Source: Melieria omissa
Lineage: Eukaryota; Arthropoda; Insecta; Diptera; Ulidiidae
Assembly (NCBI GenBank): GCA_963971225.1
Contig: OZ020267.1
Coordinates: forward strand, 106,417,892 to 106,481,891
Length of the DNA: 64,000 nt
Reading direction: 5' to 3'
Below are positions 43,426 to 54,851 of this stretch, in pieces. Numbering within the stretch: the stretch's first letter is position 1; every line of letters starts with the position of its first letter. Position numbers and translations under genes: made by a program. The notes under the pieces were generated by a model. It was not told the DNA's origin, did not search any database, and saw only the letters and a program-made list of their open reading frames with translations.

Positions 43426-43889
43426 AAAGTTATGGACAAAAATAAAATAAAATTATATAAAATCTATTTTTTTATGAAGAAAGAAAAATACGAACGAAAT
43501 ATCAGGAAATGCCTTTGAATAAGTCCTTATAATTAATTAAGTTTTAAATAATTAAGACTGTGAAAGTTTTTCTTCTGTTAGTTGGGTGTATTTGGATTAC
43601 ATCTGTGATTATGGACATTCAATGCTTAAATAGAGATTAGTCATAATTTATGTTTAAAAATCGAAGAGCTAAGAATTACTTTCAAGGAAAAAAACCTTGG
43701 CTTTCTTTTACACGAACTAAGATGACCAAGAAAATATTCACATTCCAGAAAAAGCCTGGTACAGAAAGCCTTATAGCGAAACCCTGTAGGAACTAGATCT
43801 CCTTGAAAATCTACTTTCTTTCACTCCTCAGTGCCAATCAATAGAAAATATAAGATCCTGTACACATACATATGACATATTGAAAACCT

Positions 43890-45250
43890 ACAAATCAAAT
43901 TTCTGGTTATCACTCACAAAAGTATCTGAGAGTATTTGCTTCTTCAACAAAATCTCTTTCTTAGTTTAGTCTCAGCTGATCCCAACTACAGCTAACATAA
44001 AACTCCACTAAATGTCTGAGAGTATTTGTTCTTCAACAAAATCTCTTTCTTAGTTTATACTAAGCTGATCTCAACCGCAGATAACACCGAAGTCCACTAA
44101 AAACTCCACTAAAAGTCTGCAAGTCTTCTTTTCTGCAGCAAAATCTCCTTTTTTTACTCCGAATATCTCAACTAAAGTCTCTGAGGAACAGACTTCTTCT
44201 TCGAAAAATCTTTTTCTTTTGCAATTGACAGATCTAAACCCTTTCAACCCCGGATTTTACACTGTGTCTCGATATTACTTTTTGGTATTTAAATCATGAA
44301 ACATTTACCTAAGAAGTGTGCACACGACATTTGAAGTCGGCACGCCTCTTTGTTAGAGTTCTAGAACTAGTTTGCTTTTGAACAGTTTTAGCTTAAAACG
44401 GGTTAAATAAATTTTGTATCAATATTTTTTAGTTACAGAAAAATGATTTAATATTTATGGAAAAATACAAAATTATCAATTTTTGATTTTATTTAACCAC
44501 TATTAAAGAAACAGGGTTTTAATCAAACGTGCCCAATTCGTAGACTTCAATTAGAACACAAACTTTTCCTGATATCGCTGCAAATTATTGGAAATTATTT
44601 TGGGGATAAAAGTAAAATTATTGTAATTTTCCTTTGACTTCACTTCTAAAAATAGTAATTTGTTGGTGTCTACTTAAACACATAAATCAATCGTAGCTTT
44701 TGCTATAAGATGACAAATAGGTGAAGTTGCTCTCAGGCCACTTTGGGGTCGAAAGGGTTAATTACAGCTAACATCAAAATTCACTTACTAGAAGTATTCA
44801 AAAAAGACTTTGACAGTCTTCTCTTCTTCAGACAAATCTGTTTCTTTCATACCCAGCAGACCTTAACAACAACTACCTACAAAAAATATTAACTTGAGAA
44901 GTGCTCAATATCGCATCCACATTATTTAATAAGGTCTATGAAAGCCTAGAAGTCTAGAAAGTAAGGTATCTGCTGAAAATTTTTCTTTCATATCCTGCAA
45001 ACCTCAGCTACAACTAACTGCAAAATTTACTAACTAGGAATGTGTTATACATTTCCATCTACATTGTTCAAAGAAGTCTCTGAAAGTCTTCTCTTCTTAT
45101 GCCAATCTGTTTCTTTTATACCCAGCAGACCTTAATAACAACTAAATACCTACAAAACTTCCTAAAAATATGCTACACTATCGCATCCACGTTATTTAAA
45201 GAAACCTCTGAGTATCTTTTCTTCATAAACAAATCACTTTCATTCACTCC
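43890..45250. repeat. diverged tandem DNA, period about 100-170 bp, split by a MITE
   Basis: Blocks such as CAACAAAATCTCTTTCTTAG, AGCTGATC(C/T)CAAC, CAGCTAACATAAAACTCCAC and TCTGAGAGTATTTG recur from 43,915. After 44,762 related blocks (CAAATCTGTTTCTTT, ACCCAGCAGACCTTAA, TCTGAAAGTCTTCTCTTCTT) continue. No coding sequence. Confidence 0.7.
44239..44757. mobile_element. piggyBac-like MITE
   Basis: The termini CCCTTTCAACCCC and GGGGTCGAAAGGG are inverted with one mismatch (13 bp). The right end is followed by TTAA (44,758-44,761); on the left TAAA (44,235-44,238) is a decayed TTAA. 519 bp, no transposase. Joining the flanks restores a tandem-repeat unit of the array around it, which supports insertion. 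Confidence 0.85.
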
Positions 45251-46590
45251 GAAATAAATTGAATCGACTTTCCTCAATCTTTTATTCAATTCCCCATTGA
45301 AAATCACTTTACAAATCTCCTCTGCTTAATTCCTTCAAACATATATTCACACTACACATTATTCTATTTCATAGACACCACACTATTCTCAAAAACAAAA
45401 AAAAAACCTAATCCATACAACAACAAATTGTTACCATAAATTTCTACAGCTCTGGCAACGCCTCCACTCCAACATCAATTGACCCGAAACGCCCCGAAAA
45501 AGCACCAACCACCACAGCCAAATTTATTTTATATTAAAATGTACTCATTAATAAATTCAGTGTTGGCTCATTGTTGTTGTTGCTGTTGTAGTAATTGCAA
45601 CTGCCAATTGCAACTATTTGCAGCTATTAGCTGTTATTGCTCAGCCATAGGCGTTTTTATGGTAGTTAATGTTTTGTTTAGCGCGCTCAGAATTGCCAAC
45701 AACACAACAGCGACGAGGCGCATCCCATACGACAGCATTGGCAAATTTACATTCGTTCTATTTATAAACCGTAGTAATAAATTTTTAATTGGTTTCTCAT
45801 TTAATTATTTGGCAAGCCAAACAAATTGTGGCCCACCACCAACACCAGCGACCGCATGTGGCAATATTTAGGTGGCAACGCCATGCAGAGCGACAATGGT
45901 GGCAATAATAATCGACAACAATTTAGATAAGCGCTAAAAATTTGTTGGCCACATTGGCTCGTATTTCTTTGGGCGCTCATATGTGCGTCGGCGATTTTTG
46001 GCATAGAATGAGTATTGACACTTTTAGTTTGCTTCAAGCTAAAAATTTAATACTAAGCAACTGGCTGCCTTATTCCACCTCTACGAAGATATTTAAATTT
46101 ATCAGTCAACAGTAAAATTGTTTATAAGAGTCTTCAATGAAAATTACCTAATAAAGTTTGACCTTCCATAAAGCTTTAACTAGACTTTCAAAAGGCTGTA
46201 AATACCATAAACTGCAATAGAACAATAGGCTGCGCAAAAAATCATAAAATTGTGGAATTTTTTCAATTAAAATGCGGCAGACATGTCCCGCTGTTTACAC
46301 CCAACTAAACTCTTCCCTTCTATAACGAAACTACACTCTGCAAATTTAACCCAGCAGTAAATTTCAATGGTAGGCGACTAACAAGAGATGTGTTAGATAT
46401 TCGCATTATTAAGAAATCCGCATTTGCATTCGCCTTCTTATTGAAAATTCTCATTGAAAGTCTGCATTGAAGATCCACATTTGCTAAAACTTTATAAGTC
46501 TTTTTGCAAATGCATTCTTTTTTCATATAAAATCATAATCAGTTCGTCTATAAGATCTATCCATCTATATATAAATTAAGTTACGCCCGG
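45251..46590. other. non-coding DNA, no gene
   Basis: AT-rich, with a TTG-rich stretch near 45,570-45,590. Short frames have no recognisable content. Confidence 0.5.
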
Positions 46591-46602
46591 AAGCATTAAG
46601 AC

Positions 46603-46760
46603 CAGTGGCGGATTCAGAGGGGTGTTTTGGGGGTTGAACCCCGCCCCCCCGAAATATTAGGATCGACATTAAAACTACATACAAATTAAAAGACAATTTA
46701 TGAATATCAAAGAATTACTTTTTGAAACCCCCCCGAAATATTTTTCTGAATCCGCCCCTG
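46603..46760. mobile_element. hAT-type MITE
   Basis: 158 bp beginning CAGTGGCGGATTCAGA and ending TCTGAATCCGCCCCTG, flanked by a perfect 8-bp target duplication ATTAAGAC (46,595-46,602 and 46,761-46,768). The termini and the 8-bp duplication are typical of hAT elements. No coding capacity. Confidence 0.95.
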
Positions 46761-46899
46761 ATTAAGACTGTACTCGGACTGCCTAAAGTACTGCCTAAAG
46801 TATAAAAATGTTTTTAAAAAAACGCTAAGATGATCAATTTTAAAAAGCAAAACATTCAAAAATCTATATCTGTCTTCAAAGATTCTTACAGATTTCAAA

Positions 46900-48209
46900 G
46901 TATTGTCTCTTTTTAACCATTTGTCATCACCAAAAATATAAAAATTATGAAAACAAAAGTTTTAGAGTCCGAATTGAAAAAGCTTTACATACAAAAATCT
47001 GTATCAGTATTAAACTGAAGTCAAGCCAAACCATTTCTGTTTTCCTAAAATATAAAAATTATGAAAAAAACTCTAAGATCATCAAATTGGAAAAACAAAG
47101 CATACAAAAATCGGTATCTGTAATATTCTGAAAACAAAGTATTGTCGCTGTTAAACCATTTTTCATTACTAAAAATATAAAAATTATTTTAAAAAATGCA
47201 TAAATGATCAAATTGTTAAAGCAAGAAAAAACCCTGTATCTGTTTTGTACAGGATACAAATAATATTATATAGGATATATAACAGGATATATTATTTTCT
47301 CTTTTAAACTATTTTTCATCACCAAAAATATAAGAATTATTATAAATTTAAAGACCGAAAGCAAAACATACAACAATCGATATCTGTCTTGTACTTTGAA
47401 ATGATCAAATTGGAAAAACAAAACATACAAAAATATGTATCAGTCTTAAACTGAAGTTAAAGTATTGTCCCTGCTATACCCCCCCCCCTTGAGAGGATAC
47501 CCTCTACAAATCATCTTACCTTGACTTCATGAAACCCCAGCTCAGCCCAAGAAGGAAATATATAATTGACTTCCCAACTAGAGAACAGTGGGACAACAAC
47601 CCGAAATGGCTAAAAGAGGACTCTCAGAAATGGTACACAGATGGCTCTAAAACACCTTGTGGTGTAGGAGCTGGAGTTGTGAGCCCTGGGGTCAACTTAG
47701 CCCCTCCGATGAGCTACAACACTTCAATATTTCAAGCTGAACTCTATGCAATATATGAGGCAGTTCGAACAATTGCTAAAACGCACTCTCCAGGAACAAA
47801 GCTCACTATACTTTCGGATAGCCTGTCAGTCCTAAAAGCCCTAGACAGCTACTCCTACACATAAAAAATCCTGCTTGAGTGCCACAAGGAACTCAACGCC
47901 CTAGGGACCCAGAACAGGGTTGTAATTGTCTGAATTCCTGGACATGAGGGCCATGATGGCAACGAAAGGGCAGATACACAAGCAAAAAACGGTGCAGAAA
48001 GCCCATTCATAGGGCCGGACCCGATGTTTGGATTCGGTAAAACCGACCTAAAACAGGACATCCACAAATGGATCCAGAGACAAAAACAAAAATACAGAAA
48101 TAAAAATTATGCAAACAAAAGCTTTAGAGTACCAATTTAGGAAGCTTTTCATATAAAAATCGGTATCAGTCTTGTCCATAAATCAAAGTATTATCCCTGT
48201 TAAATCATT
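46900..48209. repeat. diverged AT-rich tandem DNA hosting LINE insertions
   Basis: Landmarks AAAATATAAAAATTAT, ACATACAAAAATC(T/G)GTATC and CAAAGTATTGTC recur at about 110-155-bp intervals from 46,930. They resume at 48,110-48,209 after a LINE fragment, and again at 51,474 after the RTE element. Confidence 0.75.
47482..48110 (+). pseudogene. LINE RNase H fragment
   Basis: The frame gives KYIIDFPTREQWDNNPKWL, KWYTDGSKTPCGVGAGVV, TSIFQAELYAIYEAV, TILSDSLSVLKALD, then a TAA at 47,862-47,864. The same frame then resumes as KILLECHKELNALGTQNRVV, a TGA in place of the Trp of the WVPGH motif, IPGHEGHDGNERADTQAK and LKQDIHKWIQRQKQ. All four RNase H catalytic acidic positions remain, but two stops and loss of both ends mean the fragment is dead. 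It is a different lineage from LINE A and LINE B. Confidence 0.9.
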
Positions 48210-48216
48210 TTCCATC

Positions 48217-51200
48217 TTAACTTACTTAACTGGCCATAACAACCCGTTATCGGGTTACGGCCTGCCGCAAAACTTCTCTCCAGGCGCCTCTGCTTCGCGC
48301 GCGCCTTCTCCAGTTGGTCACACCAAGAGATACCAGGGCCTCTTCCACTTGGTCCTTCCACCGGAGACACGGCCTCCCTCTTCGCCGTCGACCTCCAACC
48401 ATCGCATCGAATACCTTTTTCGCCGGAGCTTCGTCGTCCATGCGGCAGACATGACCGAGCCAGCGTAGCCGCTGGATGTTAATTCGCTGCGCTACGTCCA
48501 TGTCCTTATACAGCTCATACAGCTCGTTATTGGTTCGTATGCGATAGTCGTCACCAACCCGAACAGGGCCGAAGATTTTGCGAAGCACCTTCCTCTCGAA
48601 CACTCCAAGGGCCGCTATGTCGTTTCGTGTCATTGTCCATGCTTCAGCGCCATAGAGGAGCACGGGCAAGATAAGCGTCCTATAGAGTGAAAGTTTTGTC
48701 GGTCGAGAGAGGTCTCTACTTCTCAATTGCCTACCGAGACCGTAGTAGCACCTGTTGGCCAGAGTTATCCTTCGCTTTATCTCCAGACTGACATCATTGC
48801 TGCTGTTGATGGCGGTGCCAAGGTAGACGAATTCCTTGACAACTTCAAAAGCATACCTGTCGGCCTCGACGTGAGACCCTAGCCGCTGCGAGTCCCTGCG
48901 TGTAGACAGCATATACTTCGTCTTGCCCTCATTTACCACCAGACCCATTTTGGCAGATTCTCTTTCGATAGCCGCAAAGGCAGCGGTGACATCTCGCTTG
49001 TTACGTCCGATGACATCAATATCATCAGCGTAAGCAAGGAGCTGGACACTTTTGTTGAAAATTGTGCCATTACGATGTACACCGGCCTTGCGCAGCACAC
49101 TCTCCATGGTGAAGTTGAAGAGGTCGCAGGACAAAGGATCGCCCTGTCTGAAACCTCGAACGGTATCAAAGGGGTCGGAGAGGTCACTTCCAACCTTAAC
49201 GGAGCTGCGCGTATTGCTCAACGTCGCTCTGCAAAGTCTAACGAGCTTTGCAGGGATACCAAGTTCAGACAATGCGGCATATAGGCGATCCCTTATCGGG
49301 CTATCGAATGCTGCCTTGTAATCGATGAAGAGATGGTGTGTATCGATTTGGTTCTCATGGGTCTTCTCCAGGATTTGGCGTAGAGTGAATATCTGGTCGA
49401 TGGTGGACTTACCAGGTCTAAAGCCGCACTGATAAGGTCCAATCAGCGCCTTGGCGAGTGGCTTTAGTCTTTCACATAATACGCTCGTCAGGACCTTGTA
49501 TGCAATGGGAAGTAGGCTGATACCCCTGTAGTTGGCGCATATTGTTGGGTCGCCTTTCTTCAGCACAGGACAAAGGGCACTGAGGTTCCAATCGTTGGGC
49601 ATTCGTTCCTCCAGCCATATTTTGCAAATGAGCTGATGCATGCACCCAATCAGCTCACCGCCGCCGGCCTTGAACAATTCAGCTGGTAGCCCATCCGGCC
49701 CTGCAGCTTTGTTGTTCTTGAGTCGCTGGATAGCGACCCGGACCTCGTCATGGCTGGGCGGTGGCACATCCACACCGTCGTCGTCGATTGGTGCCATCTG
49801 GACATCTTCACCACTGGCGGTATTGTTCCTTTCGTCGCCTGCGAGCAGCTTGGTGAAGTGCTCCTTCCACAACCTCAGCACACCCTGCGCATCCGTAACC
49901 AGATCCCCGTTTTCGTCTCTGCAAGAAGATGCCCCAGGCTTAAATCCTTCCGTAAGACGCTTAACTTTTTGGAAGAATTTTCGGGCGTCATTCCTGCTCC
50001 TGCACTCCTCGATTTCTTCACGCTCGCGCCTTTCTTGCTCCCGTTTCTTGCGTCTAAAAAGGCACCTCTCTTTCTTCCTCTCCTCCCGGTATTTTTCTGT
50101 CATGGCTCGCGTGGCGGCCGACTGCAGGGTCTTCTTGTATGCAGCATTCTTCACTGCAGTGGCTGCGCGACACTCTTCATCGTACCATTGGTTTTTTGGT
50201 GGTGGGCGTCGAAAACCAAGGACATTTTCTGCGGCGGCGCGCATAGAGTGGGATAAGTGAGCCCATAATCCGCCGATGTCATCAGGTGGAGAGGGGGAGC
50301 GACCGAGCTGGTTGGAGAGTTGAGCGGAGTAGACTTCGGCTACCCCTTGTGATCGCAGCTTACTGATGTCCAGCTTTCTTCGCAAACTAGGTTGTGCGGT
50401 CTTCGCTGCGCAAAGACGCATGCGTACCTTGGCTGCAACAAGGTAGTGGTCCGAGTCGATGTTGGGTCCTCGGAACGTGCGCACATCTACAATGCTAGAA
50501 GCATGCCTTCCATCAATCACAATGTGATCAATCTGGTTGCGGGTGGATTGATCGGGGGATAACCAGGTGGCCTTGTGGATATCGAGGTGCTGGAATCTGG
50601 TGCTACTAACTACCATGTTTCGTGCCGCGGCGAAATCGATCAGCCTCAGACCGTTGTTCGAAGTGGTCCCATGGAGGCTGAACTGCCCGACTGTGGGGCC
50701 AAAGATGCCTTCTCGCCCGACTTTTGCGTTGAAGTCCCCGAGGACAATTTTGACGTCATGGGCCGGGCACCTGTCGTAGACGTCCTCGAGCTTCGCATAG
50801 AAGGCATCCTTGGCCGCATCGTCCTTCTCTTCCGTCGGGGCGTGCGCGCAAATTAGGCTGATGCTAAAGTATTTAGCTTTGATGCGGATCGAAGCCAGCC
50901 GTTCGTTCACCGGAGTGAACCGAGAGACGTGGTGGCGAAGTCTCTTGCTGACCACAAATCCGCAGCCAAATTCGCGCTTCTCCGCATGGCAGCTGTAGTA
51001 GATATCGCAGTCTGCTCGCTTGGAGCAACCTTGTCCTGTCCATCGCATTTCCTGGATGGCGGTGATGTCAGCCTTACATTTCGTGAGGGCTTCCGCCAGT
51101 TGGATAGAGGCACCTTCCCTATAGAGGGTCCGGACATTCCAGGTGCATATCCTCAAATCATGGTCCTTGAATCGTTTGCTGTGGTCGTCAACATTGTGGG

Positions 51201-51466
51201 TTCCTTCCGAGGCTTGCTTTTTGGCTTTCATTGGTATTTGGTTTTCCGTGGCGGGCACCAAACCCTGCGCACAACCCAAATTTTAAGTCCTGGGGATAGG
51301 ACTCGCTGCACACATTAGTTCACTATTCAGCGGATGCCAAATAGCTATCCAGAAGGGCCGCGCGGAGGCTGTGCATCAGCTTGGATTGGACAGGGACAAG
51401 GATCGTTCTGGCGTTCGCCAGGTTGAACGCAATCAGAGACTTTGCCTTGTATGTCCGCTCCCTTCC
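48217..51466 (-). mobile_element. RTE-type LINE, apparently full length
   Basis: 3,250 bp. TTCCATC occurs at both edges (48,210-48,216 and 51,467-51,473) as a probable 7-bp target duplication, and the flanks rejoin into the surrounding tandem repeat (CCATC-ACC...ATATAAAAAT). It has a 5' leader of about 190 bp, a single long ORF and a very short 3' UTR of about 30 bp in which ACCCGATAACGGGT forms a hairpin overlapping the stop, followed by the tail AGTTAAGTAAGTTAAG. A short 3' UTR with a non-poly(A) tail is usual for RTE elements. Confidence 0.88.
48247..51279 (-). CDS. RTE-type LINE ORF: APE endonuclease and reverse transcriptase
   Basis: 1,010 codons, uninterrupted. The N-terminal APE endonuclease has ICTWNVRTLY, AIQEMRW, VLGDFNAKVGREG, RNQIDHIVID and NIDSDHYLVAAKV, which are the catalytic N, E, D/N and SDH positions. 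An Arg/Glu-rich linker (EKYREERKKERCLFRRKK) precedes RT with NKAAGPDGLPAELFK, YRGISLLPIAYKVL, FIDYKAAFDS, RGFRQGDPLSCDLFN and YADDIDVIG, and a C-terminal LILPVLLYGAEAW segment. There is no RNase H, as in the RTE clade. The protein would nick target DNA and reverse-transcribe its own RNA. The first Met (MGCAQGLVPATENQ) is used; the next, MKAKKQ, is 16 residues on. No disabling change is visible. Confidence 0.93.
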   Translation of the reverse strand: MGCAQGLVPATENQIPMKAKKQASEGTHNVDDHSKRFKDHDLRICTWNVRTLYREGASIQLAEALTKCKADITAIQEMRWTGQGCSKRADCDIYYSCHAEKREFGCGFVVSKRLRHHVSRFTPVNERLASIRIKAKYFSISLICAHAPTEEKDDAAKDAFYAKLEDVYDRCPAHDVKIVLGDFNAKVGREGIFGPTVGQFSLHGTTSNNGLRLIDFAAARNMVVSSTRFQHLDIHKATWLSPDQSTRNQIDHIVIDGRHASSIVDVRTFRGPNIDSDHYLVAAKVRMRLCAAKTAQPSLRRKLDISKLRSQGVAEVYSAQLSNQLGRSPSPPDDIGGLWAHLSHSMRAAAENVLGFRRPPPKNQWYDEECRAATAVKNAAYKKTLQSAATRAMTEKYREERKKERCLFRRKKREQERREREEIEECRSRNDARKFFQKVKRLTEGFKPGASSCRDENGDLVTDAQGVLRLWKEHFTKLLAGDERNNTASGEDVQMAPIDDDGVDVPPPSHDEVRVAIQRLKNNKAAGPDGLPAELFKAGGGELIGCMHQLICKIWLEERMPNDWNLSALCPVLKKGDPTICANYRGISLLPIAYKVLTSVLCERLKPLAKALIGPYQCGFRPGKSTIDQIFTLRQILEKTHENQIDTHHLFIDYKAAFDSPIRDRLYAALSELGIPAKLVRLCRATLSNTRSSVKVGSDLSDPFDTVRGFRQGDPLSCDLFNFTMESVLRKAGVHRNGTIFNKSVQLLAYADDIDVIGRNKRDVTAAFAAIERESAKMGLVVNEGKTKYMLSTRRDSQRLGSHVEADRYAFEVVKEFVYLGTAINSSNDVSLEIKRRITLANRCYYGLGRQLRSRDLSRPTKLSLYRTLILPVLLYGAEAWTMTRNDIAALGVFERKVLRKIFGPVRVGDDYRIRTNNELYELYKDMDVAQRINIQRLRWLGHVCRMDDEAPAKKVFDAMVGGRRRRGRPCLRWKDQVEEALVSLGVTNWRRRARSRGAWREVLRQAVTR

Positions 51467-51473
51467 TTCCATC

Positions 51474-52600
51474 ACCCTTAATATAAAAATGATAACAAAA
51501 AGACATTTTTGATTTGCTGAAAAAACTAATTGGAAAAGAAAAATTTACTAAACAAAACGTTTTTTTGTTTTGTTTTAATTTTCTTATTTTTAATTTGGAG
51601 AATCAAATTGAAAAAGGAAAATTTAGAAATAAAATTAATTAGTTTTTTTGTTTTTGTTTTAATTATTTTTTTTTTATTTTTTTTAATTTTTTTAGTAAAT
51701 TTTCCTTTTTCTTTGTTTTTCTGTTAAAAATTTACATCCGCCAATGCTTATTAAAAATTGTTCATATCCGCATTCGCAAAATATAAAAATGATAAAAAAT
51801 AAATTTTTTATTTGCTGAAAAAACAAATTGAAAAAGGAAAATTTACTAAAAAGTATTTTTTTTTGTTTTAACTTTTTATTTGCTGAAAAATCAAATTGAA
51901 AAAGGAAACTTTACAAACAATTTTTTTTAATTTTAATTTTTTATTTTTAATTTGGATAATCAAATTGAAAAAGAAAAATTTAGTAAACATTTTTTTAATC
52001 TTTTTGTTTTTGTTTTAATTTTTTTTATTTTTTTTTAAGTAAATTTTCCCTTTTAAATTTTATTCTTCAGCAATTGAAAAAAATTTCATATTTAATATGT
52101 ATTATTAAACTTAAAATTAAAATGTTTGTTAATATTAAATCACATTTTTTTTAAGTTTAAATAAATGAACATTCACTTCCGCTTTAAAAATTCACATCCG
52201 CTTATCAAAAATTGTTCATAAAAATTAATTTTTTATTTGCTGAAAAACCAAAAAAAGGAACATTTACTAAAAAATATATATTTTTTGTTTTAATTTTTAG
52301 TTTGGAGAATCAAATTGAAAAAGGAATATTTAGTAAAAATTTTTTTAATTTTTTTGTTTTCGTTTTAGTTTTTTTTAATTTTTTTAGTAATTTTTCCTTT
52401 TTCAATTTTATTCCTCAGCTTAAAACTTAAAAACTTAAAATTAAAATTAAAAAAAAAATGTAAATTAAATTATAATTTTAAATAAATGAACATTCACTTC
52501 CGCTTTAAAAATTCACATCCGCCACTGCTTATTAAAAATTATTTATATCCGCATTCGCAAAATGTCATTTTCCATTCCCAACGCCATCATTCAATAATCA
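51474..52600. repeat. diverged AT-rich tandem DNA
   Basis: Blocks ATATAAAAATGATAA, TATTTGCTGAAAAAACAAAT, TTGAAAAAGGAAAATTTA and ATTCACTTCCGCTTTAAAAA followed by TTCACATCCGC recur up to four times between 51,480 and 52,560. No gene. Confidence 0.75.
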
Positions 52601-53994
52601 ACTCAACAATTGCAGCCGGTCACTTGTTTCCCTTTTTTCCCTTTTTTACATTTTTATTTTTTATTTTTTCACGGCCCTTCGCTTGCAGCTTTAATCAAAA
52701 AAGGCAGTGCTATCAAATTGCTCAACAAATAGCACAAAACTAACAAAATACATGTACGACAATAAAACAAAGTCGCTGAAAACAATTTTCAACATTTTCC
52801 GTCATTTTGTTGCTGCCACATAATGATAAGTCAAGTTGGTAAAAGTAAAATAAACAAAAACAAACCCAATGTACTAACGAAAACAATGAGAATGATGATA
52901 ATAACAATAACAACAACAACAATAACAGCAACAATTGACAATATTGCACTATTCGACCAGAGCATGAAACGTTGTGGTGTTTTGAGCTGAAAAAAGGAGA
53001 CGAAGAGGACCAAATAGATCAAACTCGAGCAAAGCAATGACAATTGCAGCAAACAGTAATAACAACAGCAACAGCAAAATGCCAGCAACATGTGGCCAGT
53101 ACGTGACTTAATAAAGAGTCGACGACACTGTGCACACTGCACCATGTCTCGGCCGCTCATTTTTGCCACTTAAAGTCGAGCTTTTTTATATTCGAATGAG
53201 CGTAGTTGTTCTTGTTGTTGTTGTTGTTACTATTGTTTTTACTCTTACCATGGTTGACGAGTTATCAACGTCAACATCGTTGTCAGCGTCGTCATCGTTG
53301 TTGTCGTCGTCATCGTTGTTGTCGTCATTGTCATCACCCATTCAAGTTGACTGCGACAACAATGATGGAAAATTGTTGTTTGAAAATTTATTTTGGACGC
53401 ATGCGAGAAGTTTTTTCTGTTACATTTTTTTTTAATTTTTCTTCTACACCTTTGTGCTGTCACTGCGTTTTATTTTATTTCATCTATTTTTTAATTGTTG
53501 TTGTATTTTATTAATGAACTTTGTCGCTGTGGTGTGATGGCTGAGCAACTTTTCTGAGCAGCGAGGGAAAAAAACGCAGACAAATTACAGTAAATAATTT
53601 TTTTTTTTATTGCATTATTGCATTAAGTTTACAGCTATGCAGCCACTTAAGAAAAATGTTGTATGAGTTTTAATTATTAACTGCAAGTCGTTGACCGGTG
53701 CCGTTTTGAATAATAAATTCAAATAAATTTTAATAAATATGTAAGTTGAACTCTGATCTGATTGGAAAAAAAGAAAACAAAATTCAGTATTTATTATGAA
53801 TTCAGATGGTTTAGTCAAATTGGCCTTTACTACTATCAGACTAACGTCTGTAAATAAACTTAAATATGTCTGGAAAGTTATGTATGAAAAGTTTTTGATC
53901 TGAAGCTATAAATTCAACAATACGAGTAGCCAATTAAGATAGACTCACACGTTTTAACTGTTGGGTTGCTGAAGAAAGTCCAGCCTTGAGGTTT
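52601..53994. other. non-coding DNA, no gene seen
   Basis: CAA/ATAAC-rich DNA (52,890-52,940, 53,060-53,080) and TTG/TCG-rich DNA (53,210-53,340). Frames are low complexity on both strands. Confidence 0.5.
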
Positions 53995-54715
53995 AGTTAG
54001 GTTAGGTTCGGATTGGTTAGGTTTGGTTGATTTAAGTTAGGAAGCTTCACTTCCTCTCAAAGACCAAAATGGCGCATTATGAATCCCTTCTCGTGTCCCT
54101 CTGAAGCTAACCAATAGTCTTAATCCGGTCTCTGGTCTCAACCGAACCAGTTTGACCTCATAGTTGGATGGTTTAGTCTTTTTCAACATTCGTTACAGCA
54201 CACATTTTAAGCGGATGGGGAAAGGCAGCGTAGGGGACCTACAGTTTAACGCCAAATCCGAACGGCGATTGGCAGTTTTTCGTTCACACTTCGAGGTTTT
54301 GCCATTGCCTGCCAAGAGCGCACTTGTGCGATTCTTGTAATTCTCATTTGCTTCATGTGGATAGCGATAGAAGTAGATGAGTGTTTTCTCCAGCTCAAGC
54401 CAGGAATCGAACCTGGGGCGCTCGGCATGAGAAGCCAGCTACCCGCTGAGCTATCGAGGCCGACAGTTTGACTTCTTAGTGAAGAAAAGCAGTTCAAGCC
54501 ATTTCCTTCAGAGATCTGGACCCCAGGATACAAAGTCTGCATTCCTTAAGGAAATGTTGTAATGTTTCTATCTCTTCTTCTCTTCATTCTACAACTTCAT
54601 CTGAACAACTTCTACAGGTATCACTGAAAAAGAAGCGCCATTTGATGCGCCTAGAACCAATAGATTAGTGTCCTTTGATGACTCCAACTAGCTCAGGTTC
54701 AACTCAGACACTCTA
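53995..54715 (-). pseudogene. decayed LINE B-family 3' end, interrupted by a SINE
   Basis: On the minus strand, GTTGGAGTCATCA, TCAAATGGCGCTTCTTTTTC and AGTGATACCTGTAGAAG match LINE B nucleotides near 14,550-14,640. Further on, the reading LLFFTKKSNWFG and a stop match the LINE B C-terminus LLSFIKRSNWFAPN. The 3' UTR follows (GGTTAGCTTCAGAGG, AAGGGATTCATAATGCGCCA, TTTTGGTCTTTGAGAGGAAG) and ends CCGAACCTAACCTAAC. A SINE sits inside at 54,165-54,463. Confidence 0.82.
54165..54463 (-). mobile_element. tRNA-headed SINE, copy 2
   Basis: Minus orientation. It is flanked by an imperfect 17-bp duplication of LINE sequence (CAGTTTGACCTCATAGT at 54,148-54,164 and CAGTTTGACTTCTTAGT at 54,464-54,480). 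The head is TCGGCCTCGATAGCTCAGCG with a B box GGTTCGATTCC (54,403-54,413). The body matches copy 1 (CATCTACTTCTATCGCTATC, CGCACAAGTGCGCTCTTGGC, CAATCGCCGTTCGGATT) but has only one of the two 63-bp subunits. It ends differently, after GTGTGCTGTAACGAATGTTG, without the LINE-like 3' end. Confidence 0.85.
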
Positions 54716-54849
54716 CAAATTTTTTTTCTTGTGCTTAAAATGGCGGCGGTGGTGGGGGTCCAACGTTGGGCCCAAATTGTAATAGAAGTTGTGCCGGCGC
54801 GTCAAAAATCATCTGAAAAAATATGGCTATTAGTTATTATGAGAAAATA
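54716..54849. other. spacer, no gene
   Basis: Short unique segment between the LINE fragment and the TA-flanked transposon. Confidence 0.4.
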
Positions 54850-54851
54850 TA

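Noticed and set aside
49640..50260. 206-codon plus-strand frame inside the RTE element
   Set aside because: Shadow of the RTE ORF on the opposite strand.
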